Positions 44,674-54,635 of a stretch of 64,000 nt of DNA are shown here, in pieces; the stretch's first letter is position 1; each line of letters opens with the position of its first letter. The position numbers and the translations under genes are program-made. The notes under the pieces are model-generated. The model had not been told where the DNA came from. It was given only the letters and a program-made list of their open reading frames with translations, and made no database searches. The stretch is taken from the NCBI GenBank assembly GCA_016869595.1, contig VGDT01000009.1, positions 1-64,000 on the forward strand, in the 5' to 3' direction. This stretch comes from Alphaproteobacteria bacterium. GTDB lineage: Bacteria; Pseudomonadota; Alphaproteobacteria; Rhizobiales; Beijerinckiaceae.

Positions 44674-46242
44674 ATGACACGATTAACACGGCGCCAATTC
44701 GCCGGGGCCCTCTCTGCAATCGGCGCGCAACTTGCGCTCAAAGGCTCAGCGCAGGCGGCCGCCGCCGTCCCGACGCCGCGGTTCGGCTTCGACAACGTAG
44801 CGCAGCGGGCGCGCGACCTTGCGCTCGCGCCATTCGACAACAGCGTTCCTTCGCGCCTGCCTGATCCGTTCGACGCTCTCGACTTCGATACCTGGCGAGA
44901 GATTCGCTTCAGGCGCGACCATGACATCTTTGCCGGCGCCGATGGCGGCTTCCGGCTGGAGACGTTCCATCTCGGCTTTCTCTATCGTCGCCCGGTGACG
45001 GTGAACACGATTCGCGACGGCATCGCGACGCCCATTCCCTATTCGCCGGCGCTCTTCGACTACGGCCGCCTCAAGGTCGAGAAGGCGCTCCCCGTGAATA
45101 CCGGCTTCGCTGGCTTCCGCCTGCATTTTCCGGTCAATGAGCCGCACATTCACGACGAGGTCATCTCCTTTCTCGGCGCGAGCTATTTTCGCTTTCTCGG
45201 CCGCGACCAGAAATATGGCCTGTCGGCGCGGGCCCTTTGCGTCGACACGGGCGCTGACCGCGAGAGCTTTCCATTCTTCCGGGAATATTGGGTCGAAACG
45301 CCGGAGAAAGGCAGCAATCACGCGACGCTCTATGCGCTGCTCGATGGCGATGCCGCGACGGGAGCGTTCAAGTTTGATCTTTTCGCTGGGCAGGAAAGCA
45401 CGCTTGAAATCCAGGCGACGCTCTTTCCACGCCGGGCGGGGGCGAAGCTCGGTCTCGCGCCGCTCACGTCGATGTATTTGACGGGCGAAAATGACCGGCG
45501 CGTGCGCGACGGCTTTCGCACGGAGCTGCATGACTCTGACGGGCTGCTGATTCACAATGGCGCTGGCGAATGGCTTTGGCGCCCGCTCGGCAATCCTCCG
45601 CACGCGCGGATCTCATCCTTTCTTGACAACAACAACCGCGGCTTCGGTCTACTGCAACGCGACAGGACCTTTGAATCCTACCAGGATTTGGACCTCGCCT
45701 ACGAAAACCGCCCGAGCTATTTCGTCGAACCAATGGGCGACTGGGGCGAAGGCCGCGTGGAGCTGATCGAACTGCCCACGCACGACGAAACCAACGACAA
45801 TATTGTTGCGAGCTGGACCCTCGCAAAATCGCCGGAGCCTGGCGCGCCTTTCGTTTATGCCTATCGAATCACCGCCGGGCTCGACATGCCGCGCCTCGCG
45901 CCCAACGGCATCGTCGTCAACACCTTCGAGGCGCCGGCGCGAGCGCTTGGCTCGGCTGAACCCCTTGACCCCGAGTCCCACCGGTTCATCGTAGATTTCG
46001 CCGGCAGCGATCTCGAATATTACGTCGCCGATCCCAGTCAGGTCGAAGCCGTGGCGACGACGAGCGCCGGTCGGGTGTTGCGCGCGAGCGTCGCCGCCAA
46101 CCAGCATATCGGCGGGCTGCGGGCGCTCTTCGACGTGTCAGTGAAACCGGGCCATACCGCCGATCTCCGGCTGTTTTTACGCGCGCACGGACGCACGCTC
46201 ACAGAGACATGGACCTATCCCTGGACGGCGCCGGCGGCGTGA
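44674..46242 (+). CDS. opgD: Periplasmic glucan biosynthesis protein (OpgG/OpgD family)
   Basis: A 522-residue protein of the MdoG family. The N-terminal TRRQFAG with a hydrophobic segment ending in AQA is a Tat signal, which is the feature of OpgD rather than Sec-exported OpgG. The mature part shows family blocks such as FDTWREIRFRRDHDIF, EYWVETPEKGSNHATLYALLDG, FLDNNNRGFGLLQRDR and the C-terminal FDVSVKPG. It helps form or release osmoregulated periplasmic glucans. The gene starts with ATG after GGAAGACC; the neighbouring creatininase-family gene is convergent, 3 nt away. Confidence 0.9.
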   Translation: MTRLTRRQFAGALSAIGAQLALKGSAQAAAAVPTPRFGFDNVAQRARDLALAPFDNSVPSRLPDPFDALDFDTWREIRFRRDHDIFAGADGGFRLETFHLGFLYRRPVTVNTIRDGIATPIPYSPALFDYGRLKVEKALPVNTGFAGFRLHFPVNEPHIHDEVISFLGASYFRFLGRDQKYGLSARALCVDTGADRESFPFFREYWVETPEKGSNHATLYALLDGDAATGAFKFDLFAGQESTLEIQATLFPRRAGAKLGLAPLTSMYLTGENDRRVRDGFRTELHDSDGLLIHNGAGEWLWRPLGNPPHARISSFLDNNNRGFGLLQRDRTFESYQDLDLAYENRPSYFVEPMGDWGEGRVELIELPTHDETNDNIVASWTLAKSPEPGAPFVYAYRITAGLDMPRLAPNGIVVNTFEAPARALGSAEPLDPESHRFIVDFAGSDLEYYVADPSQVEAVATTSAGRVLRASVAANQHIGGLRALFDVSVKPGHTADLRLFLRAHGRTLTETWTYPWTAPAA

Positions 46243-46245
46243 TCC

Positions 46246-47061
46246 TCAATCGTCCATGCTCTTGAGCCGCGTGAGATCGAACGCCTCAACGTCGCGCAGC
46301 AATTCGATGAAGGCCGTCGCCCAGTAGTCCGCCACCGCTTCGCCCTTTTCAGCGCTGGCTTTCGAGGCGTCGCCCATCGCGCCGGCAGGAGAAAGATCCT
46401 GCGCCATCCAGCCGAAGCCAGCGGGGCGGTCTGCGCGCAGCCAGGCGAAATCGCGCTCGAAGTCGAGCGTCGCCGGCGGAAAGTTTTTGGCGCGCGCCAT
46501 ATCGACGAGCTCGGGCCTGAAGGCGAGCATGAGCGACGTCTCGATCTCGCCGCCATGAACGCCATGGCGTAGTTCCGTCTCTGAAAACAGATCGTCCGGA
46601 TAACCGAAGCGCGCCCAGGAGGCGATGACCGCCAGAGCGCCGAAACGGGCGCGAAGGTCGAACGCCGTCTGCGAGACAAGCGCCGAATTGCCGCCATGCG
46701 AATTAAGGAGCACCAGCTTTTTGACGCCCGTGCGTAGGACGCTCTCGGCGACCTCGCTGAGGACACGCGACGCCGTCTCATTCGTCAGCGTCAGCGTTCC
46801 GGGGAAGTCGCGGTGCTCGGTCGACACGCCGATGTTTTGGACCGGCAGAAACACGGTTTCGAGGTCTTCGGGCAATCGCGCTGCGACTTGATCGATGCAT
46901 CCTTCCATGATCATGGCGTCGACGCCGAGCGGCAGATGCGGCCCGTGCTGCTCCACCGCCGCGATCGGCAGCACGGCGATGACGCGCGACATGTCATGCG
47001 CGCGCATGTCGCGTAGCGAGAGTTCCGACCAGAAGGGCGACGGCAGCATGTTGGGCAGCAT
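46246..47061 (-). CDS. Creatininase family amidohydrolase
   Basis: A 271-residue metallohydrolase. Metal and active-site motifs are AAVEQHGPHLPLGVDA, LLNSHGGNSAL and HGVHGGEIETSLML. It belongs to the creatininase/MftE/FAPy deformylase superfamily; the true substrate is not known. Start placed at 47061 (MLPNMLPSPFWSEL). The frame is open upstream, but those codons run into the 3' end of the neighbouring flavoprotein gene, which ends 34 nt away. Same strand as the flavoprotein, possibly cotranscribed. Confidence 0.88.
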   Translation of the reverse strand: MLPNMLPSPFWSELSLRDMRAHDMSRVIAVLPIAAVEQHGPHLPLGVDAMIMEGCIDQVAARLPEDLETVFLPVQNIGVSTEHRDFPGTLTLTNETASRVLSEVAESVLRTGVKKLVLLNSHGGNSALVSQTAFDLRARFGALAVIASWARFGYPDDLFSETELRHGVHGGEIETSLMLAFRPELVDMARAKNFPPATLDFERDFAWLRADRPAGFGWMAQDLSPAGAMGDASKASAEKGEAVADYWATAFIELLRDVEAFDLTRLKSMDD

Positions 47062-47095
47062 AATGCGCCTTGGCCTGAAGGGGGAAATCTGAAAT

Positions 47096-48514
47096 CTATA
47101 CGCTGTATTTGTTCGATGCTTCCGGCGGGCGCCCATTCGGCTCCTGGCGCGGCGACAAATCGGCCTGATACTCGGGCGGCCCAACCGGTTGATCGGGCGA
47201 AAGTCCGAGATAGCGAGCCGCGCCACGCCCTGCCGCCAGTCCGGTGGCGAAGGCCGCCTGCAAAAGATAGCCGCCGGTCGGCGCATCATAATCGAGCATC
47301 TCGCCCGCGACGAAAACGCCTGGCAGCTTTTTGAGCATCAGATCGTCGTCGAGTTCGTCGAAGGAGACGCCGCCTGCGGTCGAGATGGCGCGCTCGAGTC
47401 CTGCGACTCCTGTGACGGTAAGCGGCGCGTTCTTGATCAGCGCAGCGAGCGTTTCGGCGTCGCGCGGCAATCCGTCCCGCCGCGCCTCTCGCAAGAGACC
47501 GATCTCGACTTTCGAGAATCCCGCCTTGCGCAGAAAATTGGCGTGCGACTGCTTCTGCGCGCGCCGCGACAGCTTTCGCGTCAGACAGTCGAGAGTCGTG
47601 TCGGGGCGCAGATCGATCGAGAGCGTCGTCTCGCCGCGTTTTTGCGTGGCCTCCCGCAGCTTCGATGAAAGCGCGTAGACCGGCCCGCCCTCGAGCCCGC
47701 GGCGCGTGACGACGACGTCGCCGCGCGCCGACGACGCGCCGTGGCGCAGCAGCGCCGTCTTGATCGGCTGACCTTCGAAATCGCTGCGAAAGATCGCGCT
47801 CCACTCGATTAAAGCGCCGCTGTTGGCGGCGGCGAGCGGCGTAATGCGTACGCCTTCGGCCCCGAGCCGCGCCGCCCAGGCGCCGTCCGATCCGAGCCGC
47901 GGCCAGGAAGCGCCGCCGAGCGCCAGCACCAGCGCGTCGACCTTGCGGGTGAATTCGCCATCCGGCCCGATCAGTCGAAGCGCTCCCGATTCGGCGAAGC
48001 CTGCGAAGGCGTGCCGCGTCGCGATCGCGACGCCGAGGCGTGACAGGCGCGCCAGCCAAGCGCGCAGCAACGGGGAGGCCTTAAAGCTTGCGGGAAAGAC
48101 GCGGCCGCTGGACCCGACGAAGGTCGCCTCGCCGAGCTCGGCGCAGAAGTCGCGCAGCGCCTGCGGCGGCCAGGCGTGGACGAACGGCGCGAGTCGCGCG
48201 GCCGCCGCGCCGTAGCGCGAGATGAAACGCTCCAGGCCTTCGCTGTGGGTGATATTGAGGCCGCCCCGCCCAGCCATCAGAAATTTGCGCGCGGCGCTCG
48301 CTTTGTGCTCATAGATGACAACGCGCGCGCCGGCGCGCGCGAGGGCGTCGGCGGCAAAAAGTCCGGCGGGGCCCGCGCCGATGACAGCGCAGAACGGAGC
48401 CTCGGCGTCGCTAATGGAAGAGCCTCCCTTGGGCGGCGTTATTCGATGCGCTGAATGGCGGAGGTTCGGGCCTCCGCTCGCGCCACGCCTGCGTTTCCGT
48501 GGCTCCCATATCAT
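47096..48514 (-). CDS. NAD(P)/FAD-dependent oxidoreductase, HI0933-like (TIGR03862 type)
   Basis: A flavoprotein of about 435-472 residues. The N-terminal dinucleotide-binding motif is VIGAGPAGLFAADALARAG. Family blocks AGRGGLNITHSE, LALGGASWPRLGSDG and the C-terminal GEMLDYDAPTGGYLLQAAFATG are present. This family is uncharacterised; proposed roles include RNA or lipid reduction. The start is uncertain: ATG at 48514 gives 44 extra residues before the FAD motif. The frame continues far upstream through the opposite rluD gene, which I reject. Divergent from rluD across about 30 nt. Confidence 0.85.
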   Translation of the reverse strand: MIWEPRKRRRGASGGPNLRHSAHRITPPKGGSSISDAEAPFCAVIGAGPAGLFAADALARAGARVVIYEHKASAARKFLMAGRGGLNITHSEGLERFISRYGAAAARLAPFVHAWPPQALRDFCAELGEATFVGSSGRVFPASFKASPLLRAWLARLSRLGVAIATRHAFAGFAESGALRLIGPDGEFTRKVDALVLALGGASWPRLGSDGAWAARLGAEGVRITPLAAANSGALIEWSAIFRSDFEGQPIKTALLRHGASSARGDVVVTRRGLEGGPVYALSSKLREATQKRGETTLSIDLRPDTTLDCLTRKLSRRAQKQSHANFLRKAGFSKVEIGLLREARRDGLPRDAETLAALIKNAPLTVTGVAGLERAISTAGGVSFDELDDDLMLKKLPGVFVAGEMLDYDAPTGGYLLQAAFATGLAAGRGAARYLGLSPDQPVGPPEYQADLSPRQEPNGRPPEASNKYSV

Positions 48515-48544
48515 GCGCGCGTGGACGCGCGGAAAAAAAGCTGA

Positions 48545-49567
48545 ATGACGGTCAAGGCTCCGCCTCAAATTGACGCATCCGCCGAGCGCTTCGAGTTTCT
48601 TGTGGCGCCGCAGCACGCCGGCGCGCGACTCGACCGCTTTCTCGCCGAACAGCCAGAGATCGCCGCCGCGCATCTCTCCCGCAACCGCATCAAGGCGCTG
48701 ATCGAGGACGGGCGCGCCGCGATCGGCGGCGTCACGACGCGCGATGCGGCAAAGAAGCTTGGCGCCGGAGACAAAGTCGCGCTCGACGTGCCGCCGCCGG
48801 CGCCGGCCGAGCCGAAAGGCGAAGATATCGCGCTCAACATCGTCTATGAGGACGCGCATCTTCTTGTCATCGACAAGCCGGCCGGACTCGTCGTGCATCC
48901 GGCGAGCGCGCACGAGAGCGGCACGCTCGTCAACGCCCTTATCGCCCATTGCGGCGAAACTCTTTCCGGCGTCGGCGGGGTGAAGAAGCCCGGCATCGTG
49001 CATCGGCTCGACAAGGACACGAGCGGCCTGCTCGTCGTCGCCAAGACCGACGCTGCGCATCACGGCCTCTCGCGCCTTTTCGCCGATCATGGCCGAACGC
49101 TGCATTTAACGCGCGAATATCTGGCCTTCGTCTGGGGCGTTCCCGATCGCGCGCATGGAACGGTCGAAGCGCCGCTCGGACGTCATTCGACGCAGCGCGA
49201 AAAGATGGCGGTGGTTCCGCAGTCGCGTGGCCGCGAGGCGGTGACGCATTGGGAAAGGATAGAGGATTACGGCGTCGCTTCGCTGCTGCGCTGCCAACTC
49301 GAGACCGGCCGCACGCATCAGATCCGCGTGCATATGGCCCATATCGGCCATCCGCTGATCGGCGACAAAACCTATGGCGCGGGTTTTAAGACTAAGGTCA
49401 CGAAACTTGCGCCGCCCGCGCGAGAGATTGTCGAGCGATTAGGCCGGCAGGCGCTGCACGCGGCGACGCTCGGTTTCGAACATCCGATCACCGGCGAAGA
49501 GATGCTGTTTGAAAGCGAATTGCCGGAGGACTTGGCGGGACTGCGGGAAGCGTTGACGGATGTTTGA
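48545..49567 (+). CDS. rluD: RluA/RluD family 23S rRNA pseudouridine synthase
   Basis: A 340-residue RNA pseudouridine synthase. An N-terminal S4 RNA-binding domain is at about 15-75 (RLDRFLAEQPE...SRNRIKALIEDGRA). The catalytic domain carries the motif HRLDKDTSGLLVVAKT with the nucleophilic aspartate, plus LVIDKPAGLVVHP and ETGRTHQIRVHMAHIGHPLIGD. This is the RluD arrangement, which modifies helix 69 uridines of 23S rRNA. Its precise target is inferred. A dispersed repeat follows downstream. Confidence 0.93.
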   Translation: MTVKAPPQIDASAERFEFLVAPQHAGARLDRFLAEQPEIAAAHLSRNRIKALIEDGRAAIGGVTTRDAAKKLGAGDKVALDVPPPAPAEPKGEDIALNIVYEDAHLLVIDKPAGLVVHPASAHESGTLVNALIAHCGETLSGVGGVKKPGIVHRLDKDTSGLLVVAKTDAAHHGLSRLFADHGRTLHLTREYLAFVWGVPDRAHGTVEAPLGRHSTQREKMAVVPQSRGREAVTHWERIEDYGVASLLRCQLETGRTHQIRVHMAHIGHPLIGDKTYGAGFKTKVTKLAPPAREIVERLGRQALHAATLGFEHPITGEEMLFESELPEDLAGLREALTDV

Positions 49568-49649
49568 GGGTGCGCGCCAAAAACCCTGGCGCGACTTATA
49601 CGACGGCTTGGCGAACTTGCCGGCGCCATAAGCTACGCGCATCCTGTCC

Positions 49650-49762
49650 GCGTCATGCCCGGCCTTGTGCCGGGCATCCACGCGGCGCCGCGCCGCAAAT
49701 CTCTCAGCGTTGCGCCGCCTCTCAACGTGGATGGCCGGGACAAGCCCGGCCATGACGGCTGA
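49650..49762. repeat. Dispersed inverted repeat of the GTCATGCCCGG type
   Basis: GTCATGCCCGGCCTTG at about 49654-49669 recurs inverted as CAAGCCCGGCCATGAC at 49742-49757, with the hairpins GCCGGGC and GATGGCCGGGAC around a short centre. Such elements are common between genes in Hyphomicrobiales. It fills much of the 307-nt gap between rluD and the RNase T2 gene. Confidence 0.75.
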
Positions 49763-49874
49763 GTTCCAAAACGCCGCGTTCATCGAAATCGAAGCGATCG
49801 CACGATCAGGCGATGCTTGCTCACGCACGCCGGCAGGATTACCATCTCGAGCGTTGTTTTTTGGAGTTATCCTC

Positions 49875-50876
49875 TTGCGCACGCTGGCTCTTCAAACATT
49901 GCTTTGTTCGTCCCTGTTGCTTATCGCGCATGGCGCGAGCGCGGAGACGCCTGCGTCCGGGACATTCGTCGCCCATCAGTCTTGTCCTGCGCTTCAATCG
50001 ATCAGAACCGGCGCCAATCCGGGCAACGTCACCGTTCAGCCGGATGGGCGATATAGCGTTTTCGCCAAGAACAAGCCGGACGCCACGCATTATCTCATCG
50101 ACGTGCCCGACGCTCATCCAGCGCGCCGATGGGTCGCGGTCGGGTGCGGCGAAGCGATGCTCGACGACGGCGGCGGCCAAGGCCCGAGCGGGCCAAGCGG
50201 CGAACCCGACGGCGGCCAAACGGCTCAAAAACCCGACTACATCCTCGCGGTGAGCTGGCAGCCGGCCTTTTGCGAAGGAAAGCCCGACAAGGTGGAATGC
50301 GAGACGCAACGGCCCGACCGGTTCGACGCGACGCATTTCACGTTGCATGGACTCTGGCCGAAAAAACAATACTGCAAGGTCGATCGCCACATTATCGCGG
50401 CCGATAAGGACGACAGATGGAACGGTTTGCCCGAGCCTGAACTGTCCGACGCGACAAGGAACGCGCTGTCGGAAGTCATGCCGGGAACGATGTCGCTCCT
50501 CGAACGGCACGAGTGGATCAAGCACGGCACGTGTTTTCCGGGAGGCGAGGCGGACGCCTATTTCGCGCGCGCGCTGGCGCTGATGTCGCAGCTCAACGCC
50601 TCCAAGGTCCAGGAGCTTTTTTCATCGCATATCGGCGAGGAAATTAACCGCGACCAGCTCAAGGCGGCTTTCAACGAGACCTTCGGCGACGGCGCCGCCG
50701 ATCGGGTGCGCGTCGCCTGCAAGAGAGACGCCGGCCGAAATCTGATTGTCGAAATGACCATCGGATTGAACGGCGACATTAAGCCCGACAGCAAACTCGC
50801 CGACCTCATCGCCGCGTCGCCGACGACAGATCCCGGCTGCCCGCGCGGCGTCATCGATCAGGTGGGATTGCAGTAG
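49875..50876 (+). CDS. Secreted ribonuclease T2 family protein
   Basis: A 333-residue protein with a Sec signal peptide (about 1-23, ending GASA). An N-terminal region of about 110 residues (VGCGEAMLDDGGG) precedes a glycine/proline-rich linker and an RNase T2 domain. Both catalytic segments are intact: FTLHGLWP (CAS1) and HEWIKHGTCF (CAS2), giving the two histidines and the glutamate. It degrades RNA in the periplasm or outside the cell. The start is placed at TTG 49875 because GGAG lies 8 nt before it and it yields a normal signal peptide; the frame extends upstream through the repeat. Confidence 0.85.
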   Translation: MRTLALQTLLCSSLLLIAHGASAETPASGTFVAHQSCPALQSIRTGANPGNVTVQPDGRYSVFAKNKPDATHYLIDVPDAHPARRWVAVGCGEAMLDDGGGQGPSGPSGEPDGGQTAQKPDYILAVSWQPAFCEGKPDKVECETQRPDRFDATHFTLHGLWPKKQYCKVDRHIIAADKDDRWNGLPEPELSDATRNALSEVMPGTMSLLERHEWIKHGTCFPGGEADAYFARALALMSQLNASKVQELFSSHIGEEINRDQLKAAFNETFGDGAADRVRVACKRDAGRNLIVEMTIGLNGDIKPDSKLADLIAASPTTDPGCPRGVIDQVGLQ

Positions 50877-50883
50877 GCGGGAC

Positions 50884-51043
50884 GCAAAACCCCTCGCCCC
50901 TCATCTCACTTCTCCCCGCAAGCGGGGAGAAGAAGCGTCAGGCGCTTCGCGAAAAAATCATGCGCGCGCACTGTCGCGGACGCGCTGAGCCGCTATCCCC
51001 TCTCCCCGCTTGCGGGGAGAGGTAAGGAGAGGGGCTGGGTGAT
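50884..51043. repeat. REP-like palindrome pair downstream of the RNase T2 gene
   Basis: CTTCTCCCCGCAAGCGGGGAGAAG (50909-50932) and CCCTCTCCCCGCTTGCGGGGAGAGG (about 50998-51022) are hairpins of one family. A G-rich run (GGAGAGGGGCTGGG) ends the element. Together with the next repeat it makes up nearly all of 50877-51147. Confidence 0.85.
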
Positions 51044-51061
51044 TTGCGCGCGGCTGAGCGT

Positions 51062-51147
51062 TCGTCATTGCAAGACGTGTAGCGACGAAGCAATCCAGAT
51101 TACGCATTTGGTTGGATTGCGTCGCTTTGCTCGCAACGACGATCGCG
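51062..51147. repeat. Inverted repeat of the GTCATTGC-GCGACGAAGCAATCC family
   Basis: GTCATTGC...GCGACGAAGCAATCCAG (51064-51096) recurs inverted as TTGGATTGCGTCGC...GCAACGAC (about 51113-51142). It ends at the stop codon of typA. A single copy of the same family is translated inside the C5 methyltransferase gene at 57.75 kb. Confidence 0.8.
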
Positions 51148-52968
51148 CTACTCCACCAGCGCCGCCTTGCCCTTCGCCTTCTTGCGATCGTTCGGGTCGA
51201 GATAGACCTTGCGCAGGCGGATCGATTTCGGCGTCACTTCCACGCGCTCGTCGTCCTCGATATAGGCCAGCGCCTTCTCGAGCGTCATCTGAATCGGCGG
51301 CGTCAGACGCACCGCCTCGTCCTTCGACTGCGTGCGGATGTTGGTGAGCTGCTTGCCTTTCAGGACATTGATCTCGAGATCATTGTCGCGCGTGTGCTCG
51401 CCGACGATCATGCCGCGATAGACCTTGCAGCCCGGCTCGATCATCATCGGTCCGCGGTCCTCGAGCTTCCACATGGCGTAGGCGACCGCCTCGCCCTGAT
51501 CGTTCGAGATCAGCACGCCGTTGCGGCGGCCCTGAATGTCGCCCCGATAGGGCGCATATTCGTGGAAGAGGCGGTTCATGATCGCCGTGCCGCGCGTGTC
51601 GGTCAAAAGCTCGCCCTGATAGCCGATGAGGCCGCGCGTCGGCGCGTAGAAGACGAGCCGCAGGCGATTGCCGCCCGAGGGCTTCATCTCGATCATCTCG
51701 GCCTTGCGCTCATTCATCTTCTGCACGACGACGCCGCTATGCTCCTCGTCGACGTCGATGACGACTTCTTCGATCGGCTCGAGGATGTCGCCGTTCTCGT
51801 CCTTCTTGTAGACGACCTTCGGACGCGACACGCCAAGCTCAAAACCTTCGCGGCGCATGGTCTCGATGAGGATGCCGAGCTGCAACTCGCCGCGGCCCGA
51901 GACGATATAGGCGTCGCCCATCGGCGCGTCCTCGACGCGCAGCGCGACATTGCCCTCCGCCTCCTTGAAAAGACGCGCGCGGATCATGCGGCTCGTGACC
52001 TTGTCGCCTTCCGTGCCCGCGAGCGGCGAGTCGTTGACGAGGAAGGTCATGGAGAGGGTCGGCGGATCGATCGGCTGCGCCTGCAGCGGTTCGTTTACAT
52101 CGAGCGCGCAGAGCGTATCGGCGACGTTGAATTTTTCGAGGCCCGCGATGGCGACGATGTCGCCTGCCTCAGCCTCTTCGATTGGCTGGCGCTCGATGCC
52201 GCGGAAAGCGAGAATTTTCGAGACGCGCCCCTGCTCGACGATCTTGCCCGTGCGGTCCAGAACCTTCACGGGCTGGTTCGGCTTCACCGAGCCGGAAAAC
52301 ACCCGGCCGGTGATGATGCGGCCGAGATAGGGGTTCGCTTCCAGGAGCGTGCCGAGCATGCGGAAGCCGCCCTCTTCGACTGTGGGCTCCGGCACATGTT
52401 TGAGCACGAGATCGAACAGCGGCGCCATCCCCTCCTGCGGGCCGGTGGGCTCCTCGGCCATCCAGCCCTGCTTGGCCGAGCCGTAGATGATCGGAAAGTC
52501 GAGTTGCTCGTCGGTGGCGTCGAGCGCGGCGAAGAGATCGAAGACTTCGTTGACGACTTCGCTCACGCGCGCGTCGGGCTTATCCACCTTGTTGACGCAG
52601 ACGATGGGCTTCAAGCCGATCTTGAGCGCCTTGCCGACGACAAATTTCGTCTGCGGCATCGGGCCCTCGGCCGCGTCGACGAGCACGATCGCCCCATCGA
52701 CCATGGAGAGAATGCGCTCAACCTCGCCGCCGAAATCGGCGTGGCCGGGCGTGTCGACGATGTTGATGCGCACATCCTTCCAGGCGATCGAGGTCGCTTT
52801 GGCCATGATGGTGATGCCGCGCTCCTTTTCGAGATCGTTCGAATCCATGACGCGCTCGGCGACGCGCTGGTTCTCGCGAAAGGCGCCCGACTGCTGAAGC
52901 AGCCGGTCGACGAGCGTGGTCTTGCCATGGTCGACGTGAGCGATGATGGCGATATTGCGCAGCTGCAT
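51148..52968 (-). CDS. typA: Ribosome-associated GTPase TypA/BipA
   Basis: A 606-residue translational GTPase. G1 is [16 protein letters not shown]2/G3 include RGITI and [14 protein letters not shown], and G4 is NKVDK. EF-G-like domains II, III and V follow, then the BipA-specific C-terminal domain (EFHxYAP block, [23 protein letters not shown]). It supports ribosome assembly and growth under stress or cold. Full normal length; the start ATG at 52968 directly precedes [16 protein letters not shown] long frame on the opposite strand is a shadow of its GC-biased coding. Confidence 0.96.
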   Translation of the reverse strand: MQLRNIAIIAHVDHGKTTLVDRLLQQSGAFRENQRVAERVMDSNDLEKERGITIMAKATSIAWKDVRINIVDTPGHADFGGEVERILSMVDGAIVLVDAAEGPMPQTKFVVGKALKIGLKPIVCVNKVDKPDARVSEVVNEVFDLFAALDATDEQLDFPIIYGSAKQGWMAEEPTGPQEGMAPLFDLVLKHVPEPTVEEGGFRMLGTLLEANPYLGRIITGRVFSGSVKPNQPVKVLDRTGKIVEQGRVSKILAFRGIERQPIEEAEAGDIVAIAGLEKFNVADTLCALDVNEPLQAQPIDPPTLSMTFLVNDSPLAGTEGDKVTSRMIRARLFKEAEGNVALRVEDAPMGDAYIVSGRGELQLGILIETMRREGFELGVSRPKVVYKKDENGDILEPIEEVVIDVDEEHSGVVVQKMNERKAEMIEMKPSGGNRLRLVFYAPTRGLIGYQGELLTDTRGTAIMNRLFHEYAPYRGDIQGRRNGVLISNDQGEAVAYAMWKLEDRGPMMIEPGCKVYRGMIVGEHTRDNDLEINVLKGKQLTNIRTQSKDEAVRLTPPIQMTLEKALAYIEDDERVEVTPKSIRLRKVYLDPNDRKKAKGKAALVE

Positions 52969-53150
52969 GGTGAAAGGGCCGGCCCAGGTAAAACAACCGC
53001 CTCTGCGGCCGCCGATGGGCGGCCGGAACTAAAAGACGCTGGCTGTTGTTGCGATGCAGCGTCTTCTACCCCAAGGCGCGGGATTTTGGAAGCGGAGCCG
53101 GCCCCAGAGCGGCGTCGGACGATCCGTCCGCCACTCTGGACGCCGTCGGC

Positions 53151-54635
53151 TCACCTCGCCGGGCACTGCTCCCGGCAGCGACGAAAGGCTGGAATGCATT
53201 GCGATCCCAACCCGCCCCCCGCCAGGCAGGCGTCGCGCTCCGCAGCGCATTCCTGCAAGCACTGCTCGCGCGGCGTCGGCGGAGGCGGCGGCGGGGGTGG
53301 AGGCTGCGGCGGCTGCTGCGCCGTGAAGGTGGTGAGCGGTCCAAGCTCCTGCTCGATGAGGCTCATCGGGCTGAAGACGAAGGAGCTGCCGTCGTCGGGC
53401 CCGCCCCATAAAATGCCGTGCAGGCTCGCCTGGCTGGCGGTCGGCAGGATGGAGAACACAGGCGAGCCGCTGTCGCCATTGTCCGTGAGCTTATTCGTTC
53501 CGCTCACCCGCCCGACGCGGCTCTGGCACAATAGCCTGACGTCCGTGCCCGCGACATTGACGTCGATGCAGGTCGAGCGCACGTCGCCGAAGGCCCAGCC
53601 CGTCGTGCGGCCGACCTTGTTGAGCCTCATGCCCACAACCGAATCCGGCGTCTCGCTCATGATCCGGAAGACGCTCGGAAAACCGTTGATCGTGAGCGAG
53701 CCGACATTGTTCGTCGTTCGCGCGATTTCGAAACGGCCGCGATCGATCCGGTAGTCCGCATAGGCGCTGTCGCTGAAGCGGCATTTCCTGCCCGAGGGGC
53801 ACACGCCCCCGGTGAAATAGGGGGGATCCGCGTCCTCGTCGCCGATCTTATTGCCAGATAGCAGCGGATCGTTCGGCTGATGGAAATCGTCGTCATTGCT
53901 GACGCCACGGTTCTTCGTGCAATGAGAATTGGTCACAAAGCCATCGCGGCCGTTGCGGATGACGTTGAACCCGAGCGTGCAGATTTTGAACGCGAAGATG
54001 CCGGTGTCGATTTCAATCTGAACGCCGCCCGGAACCGGCCGGCTTTTGTCGCGCAATGACGCGTGAAAGCGGATCGGCTGCGTTTCTTCGATGATCAGCG
54101 CTTCGAAGGGGATGCCGAGCGATTTCGCCAAAGCTTCGAATCTCTGGCGCGAGGGATCGCCGACGACGCCGATGGTCACGCGATTGCGGCGCTCGTCGAG
54201 ATCGACGAAGACGATTTCCTGACCGTCTAGCGCGGGGCTAACGCTCTTCTTCCATTTGGCGAGCTCGATGACGTCGTAGTCGCCTTTGATGATATTCGGC
54301 TCTTGGGCGCGACCTTTGCGGGCGGCGTTTTGCGTCAGGAAGTCCGCGCCGAGCACATTGGCGATCGCCGACGTCACTCGCGACCGCGCGGCTTTCATCG
54401 AGTCCGCGCTGCGCAATTCGGCGGCGTTTTTCATATAGACCTGCAGCGCGCCCTTTTCGTCGAAATACATCCCGCCGAAGCCGGGCGCCTGCTCGGCGAT
54501 TTTCACGAGCTTGTCGTCGAAAGTTGTGACCGGCGCGGCAGGCGCTGTCGGCTTTTCGCTCTGCTGCGCCACGGCGGCTGTCGCCAATGTCATGGCGATC
54601 GCCACGACAGACTTGAGTAATATTCTAATGCTCAT
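53151..54635 (-). CDS. Secreted trypsin-like serine protease with polyproline linker
   Basis: A 494-residue exported protein. The signal peptide is about 1-23 (cut after AVA). A propeptide-like domain runs to about 210 (with FDEKGALQVYMKN). A chymotrypsin-fold (S1, alpha-lytic-protease-like) domain has His238 in VTNSHC, Asp294 in AYADYRI and Ser389 in DNGDSGSPVF. The C-terminal tail is unusual: PPQPPPPPPPPP (442-453) leads to a cysteine-rich end with five cysteines in CxxxC and similar spacing (459-491). The start at 54635 is preferred over an upstream frame. Its proline tract would need EF-P, encoded about 1.3 kb away. Confidence 0.86.
   Translation of the reverse strand: MSIRILLKSVVAIAMTLATAAVAQQSEKPTAPAAPVTTFDDKLVKIAEQAPGFGGMYFDEKGALQVYMKNAAELRSADSMKAARSRVTSAIANVLGADFLTQNAARKGRAQEPNIIKGDYDVIELAKWKKSVSPALDGQEIVFVDLDERRNRVTIGVVGDPSRQRFEALAKSLGIPFEALIIEETQPIRFHASLRDKSRPVPGGVQIEIDTGIFAFKICTLGFNVIRNGRDGFVTNSHCTKNRGVSNDDDFHQPNDPLLSGNKIGDEDADPPYFTGGVCPSGRKCRFSDSAYADYRIDRGRFEIARTTNNVGSLTINGFPSVFRIMSETPDSVVGMRLNKVGRTTGWAFGDVRSTCIDVNVAGTDVRLLCQSRVGRVSGTNKLTDNGDSGSPVFSILPTASQASLHGILWGGPDDGSSFVFSPMSLIEQELGPLTTFTAQQPPQPPPPPPPPPTPREQCLQECAAERDACLAGGGLGSQCIPAFRRCREQCPAR

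Noticed and set aside
47062-47289. 76-codon N-terminal extension of the creatininase-family gene
   Set aside because: Overlaps the 3' end of the flavoprotein gene and does not match the family N terminus.
48515-49105. 197-codon N-terminal extension of the flavoprotein
   Set aside because: Runs antisense to the start of rluD; the FAD-binding motif must lie near the N terminus.
51112-53754. Very long open frame (880 codons) on the plus strand across typA and the protease gene
   Set aside because: It is antisense to two well-supported genes and its product has no recognisable motif; long antisense frames are expected from codon bias in GC-rich DNA.
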